Notes under the pieces: generated by a model
Database searches by the model: none
What the model was told of the DNA's origin: nothing
What the model saw: only the letters and a program-made list of their open reading frames with translations
Translations under genes and position numbers: made by a program
Shown: piece by piece, positions 8,102-18,945 of the stretch
Position numbering within the stretch: the first letter of the stretch is position 1
How the letters are laid out: each line of letters starts with the position of its first letter
DNA from: Rhodoplanes serenus
Lineage (GTDB): Bacteria; Pseudomonadota; Alphaproteobacteria; Rhizobiales; Xanthobacteraceae
Length of the DNA stretch: 64,000 bases
Assembly: GCA_945893145.1 (NCBI GenBank)
Contig: CAMDDZ010000016.1
Location: 17,397 to 81,396 of the forward strand
Direction of reading: 5' to 3'

Positions 8102-9489
8102 GAATCGCTCCGCCCCGCCTCGCTCACCGCGCGCACCGGAAATTTGGCGGTGACGGCGCCAGCCTGCGCCGGATCGACCCGCACCGTCATGGCGAGGCGG
8201 CCCTCCGCGTCGAGCGCCTTCGCCATCACCTCGGTGTGGCGGTGCAGCCAGCTCACGCCCGCGCCATCGGCGGGATCGAGCGCGAGATCGAGCACCACGC
8301 GGCGCTGGCTCAGGCGCGCTTCGATGGCTGCGGTCAGGTGATCGACCCCCTCCCCAGTCACAGCGGACACCAGCACCGGCCGGCGTCCCGCCGGCTGGCG
8401 TTCGGCGAGGTTTTTGACCCGCACACGGCCATCGGCATCGAGCCGGTCGATCTTGTTCCAGACTTCGATCAGACGCTGCTCGTCTTCGAGATCGATGCCG
8501 AGCGCGCGCAAAACCTCCTCGACGTCGCGCGATTGCACCAGGGTGTCTTCATGAGATACGTCGCGCACGTGCAGGATCACGTCGGCTTCGATCACCTCTT
8601 CGAGCGTGGCGCGGAACGCCGCGACCAGCATGGTGGGCAGATCGGAGATAAAACCCACGGTGTCCGAGAGGATGATTTTCAATCCCGCAGGCAGCGCCAC
8701 GGCGCGCAACGTCGGATCGAGCGTTGCGAACAGCATGTTGGCTTCGAGCACGCTGGCGTGTGTCATGCGGTTGAACAGCGTTGATTTGCCGGCGTTGGTG
8801 TATCCGACCAGCGCCGCAATGGGATACGGCACCCGCGCGCGGCCGTCGCGATGCAGCTTCCGCCGTTTCATCACCTTCTCGAGCTCGATCTCGATGCGGG
8901 CGAGCCGCTCGTCGATCAGGCGGCGGTCGGTTTCAAGCTGCGTTTCACCGGGACCACCGAGGAAGCCAAAGCCGCCGCGCTGGCGCTCAAGGTGAGTCCA
9001 GGACCGAACCAGGCGGCTGCGTTGGTAGGTCAGGTGGGCGTGTTCGACCTGTAACGCGCCTTCCTTGGTGCGTGCACGGCGGCCGAAAATTTCCAAGATC
9101 AACCCAGTGCGATCCAGCACCTTGGCGCCCCAGGCCTTCTCCAGATTGCGCTGCTGCACCGGCGAGAGTGCGCAGTCCATGATCACGACGCCGACTTCCA
9201 GCGTCTTGACCAAGCCAGCCAGCTCATCGACCTTGCCCTTGCCGATGTAGGTCGCAGGACGGATCTCGTTGAGCGACACGATGCCGACCTCGGCGACATT
9301 GAGGTCGATGGCGCGGGTGAGCCCGATCGCCTCTTCGAGACGCGCCGCTGGGCTACGTTCCGGTTCGGCGTGAGCCGCATCGCGCACCGGCCGCGGCCGG
9401 CGATAGGGCCCGATGACGATCGCGCGTCCGCTGCCTGAGCCCGGAGAGCTCAGGACGTCCGAATGCTGGTCGCGCGGGCGCGGCTCCAA
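8098..9489 (-). CDS. hflX: Ribosome-rescue GTPase HflX
   Basis: HflX splits stalled or stress-inactivated 70S ribosomes. The 463-residue protein has the N-terminal HflX domain (ATYIGKGKVDELAGLVK, VFDCALSP-like stretch VIMDCALSPVQQRNLEKAW), the basic linker RSRLVRSWTHLERQRGGFGFLGGPGETQLETDRR, and a GTPase domain with G1 GYTNAGKST, G3 DTVGFISDLP and G4 NKID. The start appears to be TTG at 9489, directly after the hfq stop, with GGAG ten bases upstream; an in-frame GTG lies 11 codons later. Order hfq-hflX is conserved in proteobacteria. Confidence 0.95.
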   Translation of the reverse strand: MEPRPRDQHSDVLSSPGSGSGRAIVIGPYRRPRPVRDAAHAEPERSPAARLEEAIGLTRAIDLNVAEVGIVSLNEIRPATYIGKGKVDELAGLVKTLEVGVVIMDCALSPVQQRNLEKAWGAKVLDRTGLILEIFGRRARTKEGALQVEHAHLTYQRSRLVRSWTHLERQRGGFGFLGGPGETQLETDRRLIDERLARIEIELEKVMKRRKLHRDGRARVPYPIAALVGYTNAGKSTLFNRMTHASVLEANMLFATLDPTLRAVALPAGLKIILSDTVGFISDLPTMLVAAFRATLEEVIEADVILHVRDVSHEDTLVQSRDVEEVLRALGIDLEDEQRLIEVWNKIDRLDADGRVRVKNLAERQPAGRRPVLVSAVTGEGVDHLTAAIEARLSQRRVVLDLALDPADGAGVSWLHRHTEVMAKALDAEGRLAMTVRVDPAQAGAVTAKFPVRAVSEAGRSDS

Positions 9490-9750
9490 TTAGGTTTTTT
9501 CTCCGGCGGGCGCCTCCTCGGCGCCTTCGAACAGCTGGATCGGGTGACCCGGCATGATCGTGGAGATGGCGTGCTTGTAAACGAGTTGCGAGTGACCGTC
9601 TCGCCGCAGCAGCACGCAGAAATTATCGAACCAGGTCACCACGCCTTGTAGCTTCACCCCGTTCACGAGGAAGATCGTGAGTGGGACCTTGCTCTTGCGA
9701 ACGTGGTTGAGAAAGGTGTCTTGCAAGTTTTGCGCGCGTTCGGCTGCCAT
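9490..9750 (-). CDS. hfq: RNA chaperone Hfq
   Basis: Hexameric Sm-like RNA chaperone that pairs small RNAs with mRNAs. The 86-residue product [19 protein letters not shown] carries Sm1 ([23 protein letters not shown]) and Sm2 ([12 protein letters not shown]) motifs including the YKH residues. The ATG at 9750 was chosen from family alignment; the longer open frame upstream has no Hfq-like sequence. It sits downstream of the ntr genes and upstream of hflX, as in other rhizobia, where NtrC-type control and Hfq are often neighbours. Confidence 0.97.
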   Translation of the reverse strand: MAAERAQNLQDTFLNHVRKSKVPLTIFLVNGVKLQGVVTWFDNFCVLLRRDGHSQLVYKHAISTIMPGHPIQLFEGAEEAPAGEKT

Positions 9751-9929
9751 TGCCGTTGTTTCCGTTATAGCTCGCGGACCCCTGCCGCGAGTTGTTGTTC
9801 TCAAGTCGCTTGGCGTTTGATTTATGGGCCATAGGACTTGGGGCCCAGGTATTAGATGGCACCCCCGAACGCCACGCAAGAGCAAGTTCGCGGCAACGGT
9901 GCGCGAATCCGGGCTTTCGCTCAGAAATC
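9751..9929 (-). promoter_or_regulatory. hfq leader region with a short hairpin
   Basis: A 179-base gap between the transaminase and hfq, both minus strand. It contains a perfect 7-bp hairpin, CTCGCGG (9771-9777) with CCGCGAG (9785-9791), 20 bases upstream of the hfq ATG. On the minus strand it would fold in the hfq 5' leader. No clear -35/-10 pair was identified. A promoter is expected here because the gap is long for this compact block. Confidence 0.35.
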
Positions 9930-10787
9930 TCAGGAGAATTCGGCGTGCCGGTGGAAATCCCGCCGCAATGCGCTGGCGATTAATCCAGGTGCCCCGTTAC
10001 CGACCGGACGGCCGTCGATCCGCACCACCGGGATCACGATCTGGCTCGCCGACGTGACGAACGCCTCACGTGCTGCGTGTGCTTCATCGACCGTGAAGGC
10101 GCGCTCTTCGAGCTTGAGGCCGTGTGCGGCGAGAACTTCCAGCACAACCGTACGGGTGATGCCGCGCAGGATGGCGTGATCCGCCTGGCGGGTGACCACT
10201 TTGCCGTCGCGCGTGACGATCCAGGCGTTGGACGACGAGCCCTCCGTCACCCTGCCCTCCTTGTCGACGAACCAGGCCTCGCGGGCGCCCTGCTCGCGCG
10301 CCGCCTGCTTGGCGAGCACGTTGGGAAGCAGCGACACCGATTTGATGTCGACGCGCTCCCAACGGTTCTCGGGAACCGTGACCACGGCCACGCCATCGGC
10401 CGCGAGTTTTTCGGCATTGGCGAAATCGAGGTTGCGCGCCGTGACCACGATGCTCGGTGCGGTGCCGGGCGGCGGGAAGGCATGATCGCGCCGCGACACG
10501 CCGCGGGTGATCTGCAAATAGACGATTCCCCAACGCACCCGGTTGCGGCGCACCACTTCGCGGAACACGACGCCGAGCGCCGCAGGCGACATCGGCATGG
10601 CGATGCGCAACTCCGCGAGTGAACGCTGCAATCGCTCGATGTGCCGGCGCTCGTCCACCAGCCGGCCCTCGCTCACCTCGCAGACCTCATAAACGCCGTC
10701 GGAGAATTGATAGCCGCGGTCCTCGATGTTCACCGAGGCGTCGCGCTGCGGCAGGTAGCGGCCATTCACATAGGCGATGCGGGACAC
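9930..10787 (-). CDS. dat: D-amino-acid transaminase (class IV PLP aminotransferase)
   Basis: PLP enzyme of fold-type IV. The N-terminus [35 protein letters not shown] is characteristic of D-alanine aminotransferases. The catalytic Lys lies in [17 protein letters not shown], followed by [22 protein letters not shown]. These enzymes interconvert D-Ala and D-Glu precursors for peptidoglycan. Branched-chain or 4-amino-4-deoxychorismate lyase relatives share the fold, but the N-terminal pattern favours Dat. Start is GTG at 10787; 285 residues is the family length. It is minus strand, upstream of hfq, and divergent from the VOC gene. Confidence 0.9.
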   Translation of the reverse strand: MSRIAYVNGRYLPQRDASVNIEDRGYQFSDGVYEVCEVSEGRLVDERRHIERLQRSLAELRIAMPMSPAALGVVFREVVRRNRVRWGIVYLQITRGVSRRDHAFPPPGTAPSIVVTARNLDFANAEKLAADGVAVVTVPENRWERVDIKSVSLLPNVLAKQAAREQGAREAWFVDKEGRVTEGSSSNAWIVTRDGKVVTRQADHAILRGITRTVVLEVLAAHGLKLEERAFTVDEAHAAREAFVTSASQIVIPVVRIDGRPVGNGAPGLIASALRRDFHRHAEFS

Positions 10788-10856
10788 GGGAAACCCTCAG
10801 GGATGTCTTGCGTTATCATGCAAATCGGCACGGCTTGCCGCAACAGGAGCGTGTTC

Positions 10857-11354
10857 ATGGTCAAGGTTGTCGGCATCGACCACATTTCGATCTGCGTCAG
10901 CGATTTCAAGCGCTCGAAAGCCTTCTACCGCAACGTGCTCGGCGCGCTCGGATTCAAGCTGAAGCACGATCTTGCCAACTACGCCGGCTGGAGCAACGGC
11001 AAGACGCTGTTCTGGATCACCGAAGCAGACGCCGAAGGTAAACGGCACAGGCATCGGATCGGCAACGTCGGGCTGCATCACTATGCCTTCGAGTTGAGCA
11101 AGCGCAAGGACGTGGACGATCTCTACAAGGCTTTGCAGAGGTTCGATGTCGAGGTGGTCGATCCGCCGGACGATTACTACGTAGGCGGCTACTACGCGGT
11201 TTATTTCCTCGATCCCGATGGGCTGAAGCTCGAAGCCATGGTGTTCGATCCCAAGGGTCTGCGAGAGGCTGAGAAGCGTGCAAAGAAACATACCAGGACG
11301 ACCGCGAAGCCGGCCGGCAAACCGGCGCGCAACAAGCGAAAGAAAAAATCTTAG
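10857..11354 (+). CDS. VOC-family (glyoxalase/dioxygenase superfamily) protein
   Basis: A 165-residue vicinal-oxygen-chelate protein: KVVGIDHISICVSDFKRSKAFYRNVLGALGFKL opens the first beta-alpha-beta-beta-beta unit and GLHHYAFELSKRKDVDDLYKAL the second, with YAVYFLDPDGLKLEAMVFDP at the end. His in DHIS, His in LHHYAF and Glu in KLEAM are the likely metal ligands. The C-terminus is a Lys/Arg/Ala-rich tail (KKHTRTTAKPAGKPARNKRKKKS) that is not part of the fold and may bind nucleic acid or be disordered. Start ATG at 10857 follows AGGAG. The substrate is unknown. Its stop overlaps that of ntrX by four bases. Confidence 0.8.
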   Translation: MVKVVGIDHISICVSDFKRSKAFYRNVLGALGFKLKHDLANYAGWSNGKTLFWITEADAEGKRHRHRIGNVGLHHYAFELSKRKDVDDLYKALQRFDVEVVDPPDDYYVGGYYAVYFLDPDGLKLEAMVFDPKGLREAEKRAKKHTRTTAKPAGKPARNKRKKKS

Positions 11355-12721
11355 CCGATCCCGAGCGCCTTCAGCTTGCGGTGCAGTGCTGAGCGCTCCA
11401 TGCCAACGAACTCGGCGGTGCGCGAGATGTTGCCGCCGAACCGATTGATCTGAGCGAGCAGATATTCACGCTCGAACAGTTCGCGGGCTTCGCGAAGCGG
11501 CAGACCCATCAATTGCTCGCCGCCGTTGCCGTTCGGCATCGATGGCACCATGGAGCCGACGTCCTGCGGCAGCATGCTGGCATTGATCACCGCTGACGGA
11601 TCGCCGCCGGCCAGGATCATCAGCCGCTCGACGTTATTGCGAAGCTGACGCACGTTGCCCGGCCAATCGTGCGATTGCAGCACCGCCATAGCGTCGGCGC
11701 CGATCGTGCGTTGCGGCAGGCCGGTCGATTGCGAAATCTGCTCCATGAAATAGTTCACGAGATCGGGGATGTCCTCGCGCCGCTCGGCGAGCGGCGGCAC
11801 GCGGATCGGCACCACCGAGAGCCGGTGATAGAGGTCTTCGCGGAATCGGCCGGCGCCGATCTCGGCCTCGATGTTGCGGCTGGTTGACGACACGATCCGC
11901 ACATCGACCGCGACCTTGGTCGCGCCGCCGACGCGCTGGAACGTCTGATCGACCAAAACGCGCAGTATCTTGTTCTGGGTTTCGCGCGGCATGTCGGCGA
12001 TTTCGTCGATGAACAGCGTGCCGCCATGCGCCTCTTCGAGCGCGCCAACCTTGCGGGCTTGCGTACCGTTGGTCTGCTCGCCGCCGAACAGCTCGATTTC
12101 CATGGACTCGGGCGTGATCGCAGCCGCGTTGATGACGACGAACGGGCCGCTCGCGCGTGACGAATGAGCGTGCAGCGTGCGGGCTGTCAGTTCCTTACCC
12201 GAACCCGACGGGCCTACGATCAGGATGCGGCTGTTGGTCGGCGCTACCTTTTCGATGGTCTGGCGCAATTGATTAACCGTGGACGAATGGCCCACCATGC
12301 TGGTCGGCAGCGGTCCGAGCGCTTTCAACTCCCTGACTTCGCGCCGCAGCCGCGATGTTTCGAGCGCACGATCGGCGACCAGCAGCAGGCGGTCGGCCTT
12401 GAACGGCTTCTCGATGAAATCGTAGGCGCCGCGCTTGATGGCCGCGACCGCGGTCTCGATATTGCCGTGACCGGAAATCATCACCACCGGCAACTCGGGA
12501 TGCTGCTCCTTCACCGAGTCGAGGAGTTGCAAGCCATCGAGCCTACTGCCTTGCAGCCAGATGTCGAGGAACACCAGGTTCGGCCGGCGGCTTGTGATCT
12601 CGTTCAGCGCGGTGTCGCTGTCGCGCGCCGTGCGGGTGTTATAGCCCTCGTCCTGGAGCAGGCCAGCCACAAGTTCGCAGATGTCGTTTTCGTCGTCGAC
12701 GATGAGAATGTCGGAGGCCAT
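11351..12721 (-). CDS. ntrX: Response regulator NtrX (nitrogen/redox, NtrC family)
   Basis: Partner of NtrY. It has a receiver domain (phospho-acceptor Asp53 in LVFLDIWL), an AAA+ domain (Walker A GPSGSGKE, Walker B GGTLFIDEIADMP) and a Fis-type HTH (NISRTAEFVGMERSALHRKLKALGIG). The sigma-54 contact loop GAFTGA is missing: where NtrC has it, this protein reads FGGEQTNGTQARKVGALEEAH. Such NtrX proteins are thought to act without sigma-54. The ATG at 12721 is preferred; a TTG two codons upstream would overlap ntrY. 456 residues. It is the last ntr gene. Confidence 0.95.
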   Translation of the reverse strand: MASDILIVDDENDICELVAGLLQDEGYNTRTARDSDTALNEITSRRPNLVFLDIWLQGSRLDGLQLLDSVKEQHPELPVVMISGHGNIETAVAAIKRGAYDFIEKPFKADRLLLVADRALETSRLRREVRELKALGPLPTSMVGHSSTVNQLRQTIEKVAPTNSRILIVGPSGSGKELTARTLHAHSSRASGPFVVINAAAITPESMEIELFGGEQTNGTQARKVGALEEAHGGTLFIDEIADMPRETQNKILRVLVDQTFQRVGGATKVAVDVRIVSSTSRNIEAEIGAGRFREDLYHRLSVVPIRVPPLAERREDIPDLVNYFMEQISQSTGLPQRTIGADAMAVLQSHDWPGNVRQLRNNVERLMILAGGDPSAVINASMLPQDVGSMVPSMPNGNGGEQLMGLPLREARELFEREYLLAQINRFGGNISRTAEFVGMERSALHRKLKALGIG

Positions 12722-12723
12722 GT

Positions 12724-14988
12724 TCAACGCTCGCTGATCACTTTACTTCGGTCGAATTTATTGGGTTCGGCGGTAGGCATGGTGGCAATGCGCAACCGCA
12801 TCCACGCGCCGCGCTCGCCGGGGAAGCGTTCGGCGGCGTCCTTCAGTTCGATCTGCCCGCCGTGCTCCTCGACAATGCGTCCGACGATGGCGAGGCCGAG
12901 GCCGGTCCCCTTCTCGCGGGTCGTGACATAAGGCTCGAGCAGCCGGTTGCGATTCTCTTTGGGTAAGCCAATGCCGTTGTCGATCACGTCGATGACGACA
13001 TCGGCGCCGTCGCGCGCCGCGAATACGCGAATGTGGCCACGGCCGCGCGTGGCCGACGGGACAGCGGCGATCGCCTCGGTTGCGTTCTTGATGATGTTGG
13101 TGAGCGCCTGCGAGATCAGCCGGCGGTCGAACCGCGCTGGCATCGGGTCTTCGGCCAATTCCAGGTCGATATCGATGTCGGCGTTGCCGACGCGCATCAG
13201 GAACACGGCCTGCCGCACGGTGTCGGCGACGTCCTCGGCCTCGATCACGGGCTTCGGCATGCGCGCGAATTTGGAGAACTCATCGACCATGCGTTTGATG
13301 TCATCGACCTGCCGTATGATCGTGGCGGTGCATTGCTCGAACACCGCGGGATCGTCGGTGATCGACTTGCCGTATTTCCGGCGCAGCCGTTCGGCCGAAA
13401 GCTGGATGGGCGTCAGCGGGTTCTTGATCTCGTGGGCAATGCGGCGCGCAACATCGGCCCAGGCCGACGTGCGTTGCGCGGTCACAAGCTCGGTGATGTC
13501 GTCGAGCGTGACCACGTAGCCATGCTCGGGATCGCCCGACTGCTCGGTGGTGACGCGGACCGACAAGGTGCGATCGCGCCCCTGGCGCGTGATGGTGATC
13601 TGGCCCTGGGTCAGCCGCTGCGGGTTGGACTGCGCGTCGGCGAAGATTTCGCCAAGCTCCGGCACCACCTCGATCAGCGGCTTGGCGGTAGCCTCGGATT
13701 CCGTCCGGTTGACCAGCCGTTCGGCGGAGCGGTTGAGGATGCTGATGCGACCCTGGGCATCGACGCCAATCACGCCGGCGCTGGCGCCCGCCAGCACCGC
13801 CTCGGTGAAACGTCGGCGGGTGTCGATGACGTCGCGAGCGCGCATGAGATCGTCGCGCTGCGTGCGCAGCTCGTTGGTCATCTTGTTGAAGGTTTCGCCG
13901 AGCTGAGCCAGATCGCCTTCCGATCGCTGGATCGGCACCTGAATGTAGAGATTGCCGGTGGACACGATATTGGCGGCGCCGATCAGGCGGCGGATCGGCG
14001 CGACCAGGCGGTTGGCGAAGTTAAGCCCGAGCCAAACCGCCGAGAGAAGAACCGCGAGCGCAATCACCGTGTACATCATCGCGGAGGCAAGCTGAAAGCC
14101 GAGACGGATGGTCTCCAGCGCAACGAAGTCGCCGACGATTGCTTGCGTGTCGCGCATCTGCGCAACCACCCGCGGGTCGAGCGGCCGTGTCACGTGCAGA
14201 TAGACATTCTCATAGCCGCGCAGCTTGATGTAGGAGGCGACCATGTTGGAGCCGAGCAGAACATCGATATCCGGTTCGGTCTCGCTGGCGTTGACCAGCG
14301 CTGCGGCGGTCGGCAGCGTGATCATCTGCCCACTCTTCACGTCGGCCTGTTCGATGATGGCAGCGTCGCTGCCGATGATCGTGGCGTTGGACAATCCGCG
14401 GACCTGTGCCTGGCCGGTGAGGAATTGGCGGAACCGCTCGCGATCTTGGTCGAACAGCGGCTTGGCGCGCGCCACGTCGAACGCCATCGCAAGGATGTCG
14501 CCGCGGAGCAACTGTGCGTTCTCGCGCAGATAGGCGTCGCCGACCATTACCGAATTCTGGATCACTGCTTTGGTGCGGCTGGAAAGCAAGCGATCAAGGC
14601 CGCGATCCAGGGTGATGCTGGCAACCACGGCCACCAGGATCGCTGGCGCCGCCGCGATCAGCGAGAACAGGGCGACCACGCGCACATGCAGTTGTGCCGC
14701 CGCGCGCCCGCGCCGACGCGCCAGGATCACCAACCAGACTTCGCGGCCGATAATGCCGACCAAGGCCAGAATGGTGGCCGCATTCACAGCCAGCAACGTG
14801 ACGACGACCCGCTGCGTCGGCGATATCGGCGTGAGATTGGCGAGCACCACGAAGGTCACGAACGCTGACAGCAACGCGAGGCCGGCCGCGACAGGACCCA
14901 GCGCACGAAGCACCCTGGCCGCTGCCGGCGTAGCCGTTACAGCGAGATCGGTGGTGGTGACTTGTTCGACGTCTGTGACGCTTGTCAT
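12724..14988 (-). CDS. ntrY: Membrane sensor histidine kinase NtrY
   Basis: Sensor kinase for NtrX, linked in alphaproteobacteria to nitrogen and redox signals. Order of parts: three N-terminal membrane segments (around residues 30-130), a periplasmic sensor region, another membrane helix before a HAMP domain (NFANRLVAPIRRLIGAANIVSTGN), a PAS domain (VIGVDAQGRISILNRSAERLV), the H-box [27 protein letters not shown], and a HATPase_c domain with VIDVIDNGIGLPKENR and KGTGLGLAIV. The ATG at 14988 (754 residues) is favoured over a TTG 11 codons upstream. The 175-base gap after ntrC suggests its own promoter. Confidence 0.96.
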   Translation of the reverse strand: MTSVTDVEQVTTTDLAVTATPAAARVLRALGPVAAGLALLSAFVTFVVLANLTPISPTQRVVVTLLAVNAATILALVGIIGREVWLVILARRRGRAAAQLHVRVVALFSLIAAAPAILVAVVASITLDRGLDRLLSSRTKAVIQNSVMVGDAYLRENAQLLRGDILAMAFDVARAKPLFDQDRERFRQFLTGQAQVRGLSNATIIGSDAAIIEQADVKSGQMITLPTAAALVNASETEPDIDVLLGSNMVASYIKLRGYENVYLHVTRPLDPRVVAQMRDTQAIVGDFVALETIRLGFQLASAMMYTVIALAVLLSAVWLGLNFANRLVAPIRRLIGAANIVSTGNLYIQVPIQRSEGDLAQLGETFNKMTNELRTQRDDLMRARDVIDTRRRFTEAVLAGASAGVIGVDAQGRISILNRSAERLVNRTESEATAKPLIEVVPELGEIFADAQSNPQRLTQGQITITRQGRDRTLSVRVTTEQSGDPEHGYVVTLDDITELVTAQRTSAWADVARRIAHEIKNPLTPIQLSAERLRRKYGKSITDDPAVFEQCTATIIRQVDDIKRMVDEFSKFARMPKPVIEAEDVADTVRQAVFLMRVGNADIDIDLELAEDPMPARFDRRLISQALTNIIKNATEAIAAVPSATRGRGHIRVFAARDGADVVIDVIDNGIGLPKENRNRLLEPYVTTREKGTGLGLAIVGRIVEEHGGQIELKDAAERFPGERGAWMRLRIATMPTAEPNKFDRSKVISER

Positions 14989-15021
14989 AAGCCCCGAAAC
15001 TGGGGTGCCCGTCCCTAGCAA

Positions 15022-15163
15022 CCCGGCACACTGATGCAGTTATACAACAATGTTGCCAAATTGAGACATTTCCACGGCGCTGCGCAAGCCCCAGAACCGG
15101 GTACCAGGCGTACGATCGGCAACACACGCGACGGCGGCGCGATAGCAATGCGCCCGGCCGGGG
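15022..15163 (-). promoter_or_regulatory. ntrC-ntrY intergenic region, possible ntrY promoter
   Basis: This gap precedes ntrY. On the minus strand, TTGGCA (15059-15054) is followed by TTGTAT (15047-15042), resembling a sigma-54 site (TGGCA-N6-TTG) except that the -12 element reads GT instead of GC. A TATAAC that could be a -10 box overlaps at 15044-15039. Either assignment is tentative. Confidence 0.25.
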
Positions 15164-16603
15164 CTACTCGCTGGTGCGGATCACCTGGATATCGAGGTCG
15201 CGGATCTTCTTCCGCAGCGTATTCCGGTTGAGCCCCAGCAGGTCGGCGGCCCGGATTTGGTTGCCGCGGGTGGCGGCGAGTGCCGCCGACAGCAGCGGAT
15301 ATTCCAGCTCCCGCAGCACCCGATGATAGAGGCCGGGCGGCGGCAGGGTTTTGTCGAAGCCTGAGAAATAGCGCGTGAGATGGCGTTCGACGGCCGACGA
15401 AAGGCTGTCCTCGGTCGGCGCCTTCTCGGCCACGGCGGCGGCCGGCTGGGCGAGTTCAGCGTCGATCACCGCGGCCGTGATGGTTTCTTGCGGATAGAGC
15501 GCGGCGAGCCGTCGTGCCAGGTTCTCCAGTTCGCGCACATTGCCGGACCAGCGATAGCGCTTGAGGCGATCCAGCGCGGCCTGATCGATGTGCTTTTGCG
15601 GCAGGCCTTCGCGTTCGGCCTGGGTGAAGAAGTGCCGGATCAGGTCGGAAATGTCTTCGGTGCGCTCGCGCAGCGGCGGTAGCCGCAGCGGCACCACGTT
15701 GAGACGGAAGAACAGATCCTCGCGGAACAGGCCCTGCTGGATCAGCACGCGCAGATCCTTGTTGGTCGCCGCGATGATGCGCACGTCACTCTTGATCGGG
15801 GTGCGGCCGCCGACCGTGGTGTATTCGCCTTGCTGCAGCACGCGCAGCAGGCGCGTCTGCGCCTCCATCGGCATATCGCCGATTTCGTCGAGGAACAGCG
15901 TGCCGCCTTCGGCCTGCTCGAAACGGCCGGAGCTTCGCGTGTTGGCGCCCGTGAAGGCGCCCTTCTCATGGCCGAACAATTCCGACTCGATGAGATCGCG
16001 CGGGATCGCCGCCATGTTGATCGCGACGAACTGGCCGGAGCGTCGCTTGCCGTAGTCGTGCAACGCGCGTGCAACCAGTTCCTTGCCGGTGCCCGACTCG
16101 CCCGAGATCATGACGGTGAGATCAGTCTGCATCAGACGCGCAACTAGGCGGTAGATTTCCTGCATGGCGGGCGAACGGCCGACCAGCGGGATCGCGTCGA
16201 AGTCGTCCGGCTTGCTCGGGGCGCGTTCGCGCTCCTTCGGCTCCGTCAGCGCACGGCCGACGATGGCGATGACTTCCTTTAGGTCGAATGGTTTGGGCAG
16301 ATACTCATAGGCGCCGCGCTCGGAAGCGCGGATCGCGGTCATGAACGTGTTCTGCGCGCTCATGACGAGCACCGGAAGGTTCGGCCGCAGCTTCTTGATC
16401 CGCGGCAGCAGATCGAAGGCGTTCTCGTCCGGCATCACCACGTCGGTGATGACGAGATCGCCCTCCCCTTGGCTGACCCAACGCCACAACGTCGCGGCGT
16501 TTCCGGTCGAGCGCACTTCGTATCCGGCGCGTGACAGCGCCTGATTCAGAACAGTTCTGATCGCCGCGTCGTCGTCGGCGACCAGGATGCTTCCCGCTGG
16601 CAT
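15164..16603 (-). CDS. ntrC: Nitrogen regulator NtrC (sigma-54 activator)
   Basis: Response regulator that activates sigma-54 promoters under nitrogen limitation. It has the canonical phospho-acceptor Asp54 ([11 protein letters not shown]), an AAA+ domain with Walker A GESGTGKE, an intact sigma-54 loop GAFTGA in [14 protein letters not shown], Walker [14 protein letters not shown], and a C-terminal Fis HTH ([26 protein letters not shown]). Length 479 is usual. It begins eight bases after the ntrB stop. Its intact GAFTGA contrasts with the neighbouring NtrX. Confidence 0.98.
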   Translation of the reverse strand: MPAGSILVADDDAAIRTVLNQALSRAGYEVRSTGNAATLWRWVSQGEGDLVITDVVMPDENAFDLLPRIKKLRPNLPVLVMSAQNTFMTAIRASERGAYEYLPKPFDLKEVIAIVGRALTEPKERERAPSKPDDFDAIPLVGRSPAMQEIYRLVARLMQTDLTVMISGESGTGKELVARALHDYGKRRSGQFVAINMAAIPRDLIESELFGHEKGAFTGANTRSSGRFEQAEGGTLFLDEIGDMPMEAQTRLLRVLQQGEYTTVGGRTPIKSDVRIIAATNKDLRVLIQQGLFREDLFFRLNVVPLRLPPLRERTEDISDLIRHFFTQAEREGLPQKHIDQAALDRLKRYRWSGNVRELENLARRLAALYPQETITAAVIDAELAQPAAAVAEKAPTEDSLSSAVERHLTRYFSGFDKTLPPPGLYHRVLRELEYPLLSAALAATRGNQIRAADLLGLNRNTLRKKIRDLDIQVIRTSE

Positions 16604-16611
16604 GGGTCCCT

Positions 16612-17753
16612 CTATCGGTACTCGGGTCCTCGAGCGGGTGGCGGCCCGGCACCGTCACCGGTGAACATGGGCATCAGCACACGGAAGGTTGTGTGCCGAG
16701 GCTGCGATTCGCATTCAATGATCCCGCCGTGATCGCCGACGATCTTGGCGACCAGGGCTAAGCCCAGCCCCGATCCCGTCGGTTTTGTCGTCACGAACGG
16801 ATCGAACAGGTGCGGCAACAGGTCTTCAGGCACGCCCGGCCCGTTGTCCCTGATGCAGAATTCGAGCGGCAGCGACACGCGCGTTTTCGAGCCCGGCAAT
16901 TGCAGGCGCACGCCAGGCCGGAACGCGGTGGAGATCATGATCTCGCCCTCGGCGGTGTTTTCACCGATGGATTCGGACGCGTTCTTCACCAGATTGAGGA
17001 ACACCTGCACCAGCTGGTCGCGGTTGGCAAAGACTGGCGGTAGCGACGGATCGTAGGTTTCGGTGAATTTGATGTGGCGTCCGAAGCCCGATTGCGCGAG
17101 CCGCTTCACGTGATCGAGTACCACGTGGATGTTGACCGGCTCGCGGTCGATTGGCCGCTCGTCGGAAAACACCTCCATGCGATCGACGAGCTTCACGATC
17201 CGGTCGGCCTCGTCGCAAATGAGGCGCGTCAGCGTGCGGTCGTCGTCGTTGGCGGACTGCTCCAAGAGCTGCGCCGCACCGCGAATGCCAGACAGCGGAT
17301 TCTTGATCTCGTGCGCCAGCATGGCCGCAAGTGCGCTGACCGAGCGCGCGGCGCCGCGGTGCGTGAGCTGGCGATCCATTTTGTCGGCGATAGTGCGTTC
17401 CTGAAGCATGACCACGACGTGGTCGGGCTGCTCCGGTAGCGGCGCGACATGCAGATCGACCAGGCGGTCGCCTGGGTTGCGCGGCGTCGAGAGGTCAACC
17501 TTGTATTCGTTCACGGCCGCGCCGCGATGGCGCACCTGATCCACCAGCGCCAGCAGCGGGCTGCCGAACGGCACAAGGTCGCGCAGCATCTGGCGGCGAA
17601 GCAGCGACACCGACACTTCGAAGAAGGTCTCGGCCGCCACGTTGGCGTCGGCAATCTTGCCGTCGGCCGACACCATGATGACCGGCAGCGGCAGCGCATT
17701 CAGCACCGCGTCCGAGGCTTTGTTCATCTTGGCGGTGCGCAGCCCGGCGTCGT

Positions 17754-17757
<4 letters not shown>
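16612..17757 (-). CDS. ntrB: Nitrogen sensor histidine kinase/phosphatase NtrB
   Basis: Soluble kinase that phosphorylates or dephosphorylates NtrC depending on PII. An N-terminal PAS domain ([29 protein letters not shown]) precedes the H-box [24 protein letters not shown], with phospho-acceptor His149, then N-box [11 protein letters not shown] and G-boxes [19 protein letters not shown] and GSGLGLALV. No membrane segment is seen. The ATG overlaps the dusB stop by four bases, so it is translationally coupled. 381 residues is typical. Confidence 0.97.
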
Positions 17758-18785
<1,028 letters not shown>

Positions 18786-18945
18786 ACCGTTGCCTATAAT
18801 TTAGGCCACATCAGGACTGCTTAGAGTTTAGCCAATTCGTGCCCTTACGCAAGTGCTGCATTGCAACAAAGTGAACTGCGGTGGAAATCCGTTTCCGCCG
18901 CGCATGTGACGCGCTAAAGCGTTCCCAGGCATTCACTTTTGGGCA

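Noticed and set aside
13033..14868. Long plus-strand open frame opposite ntrY
   Set aside because: Mirror frame of a well-conserved kinase; Arg/Gly/His-rich with no recognisable domain.
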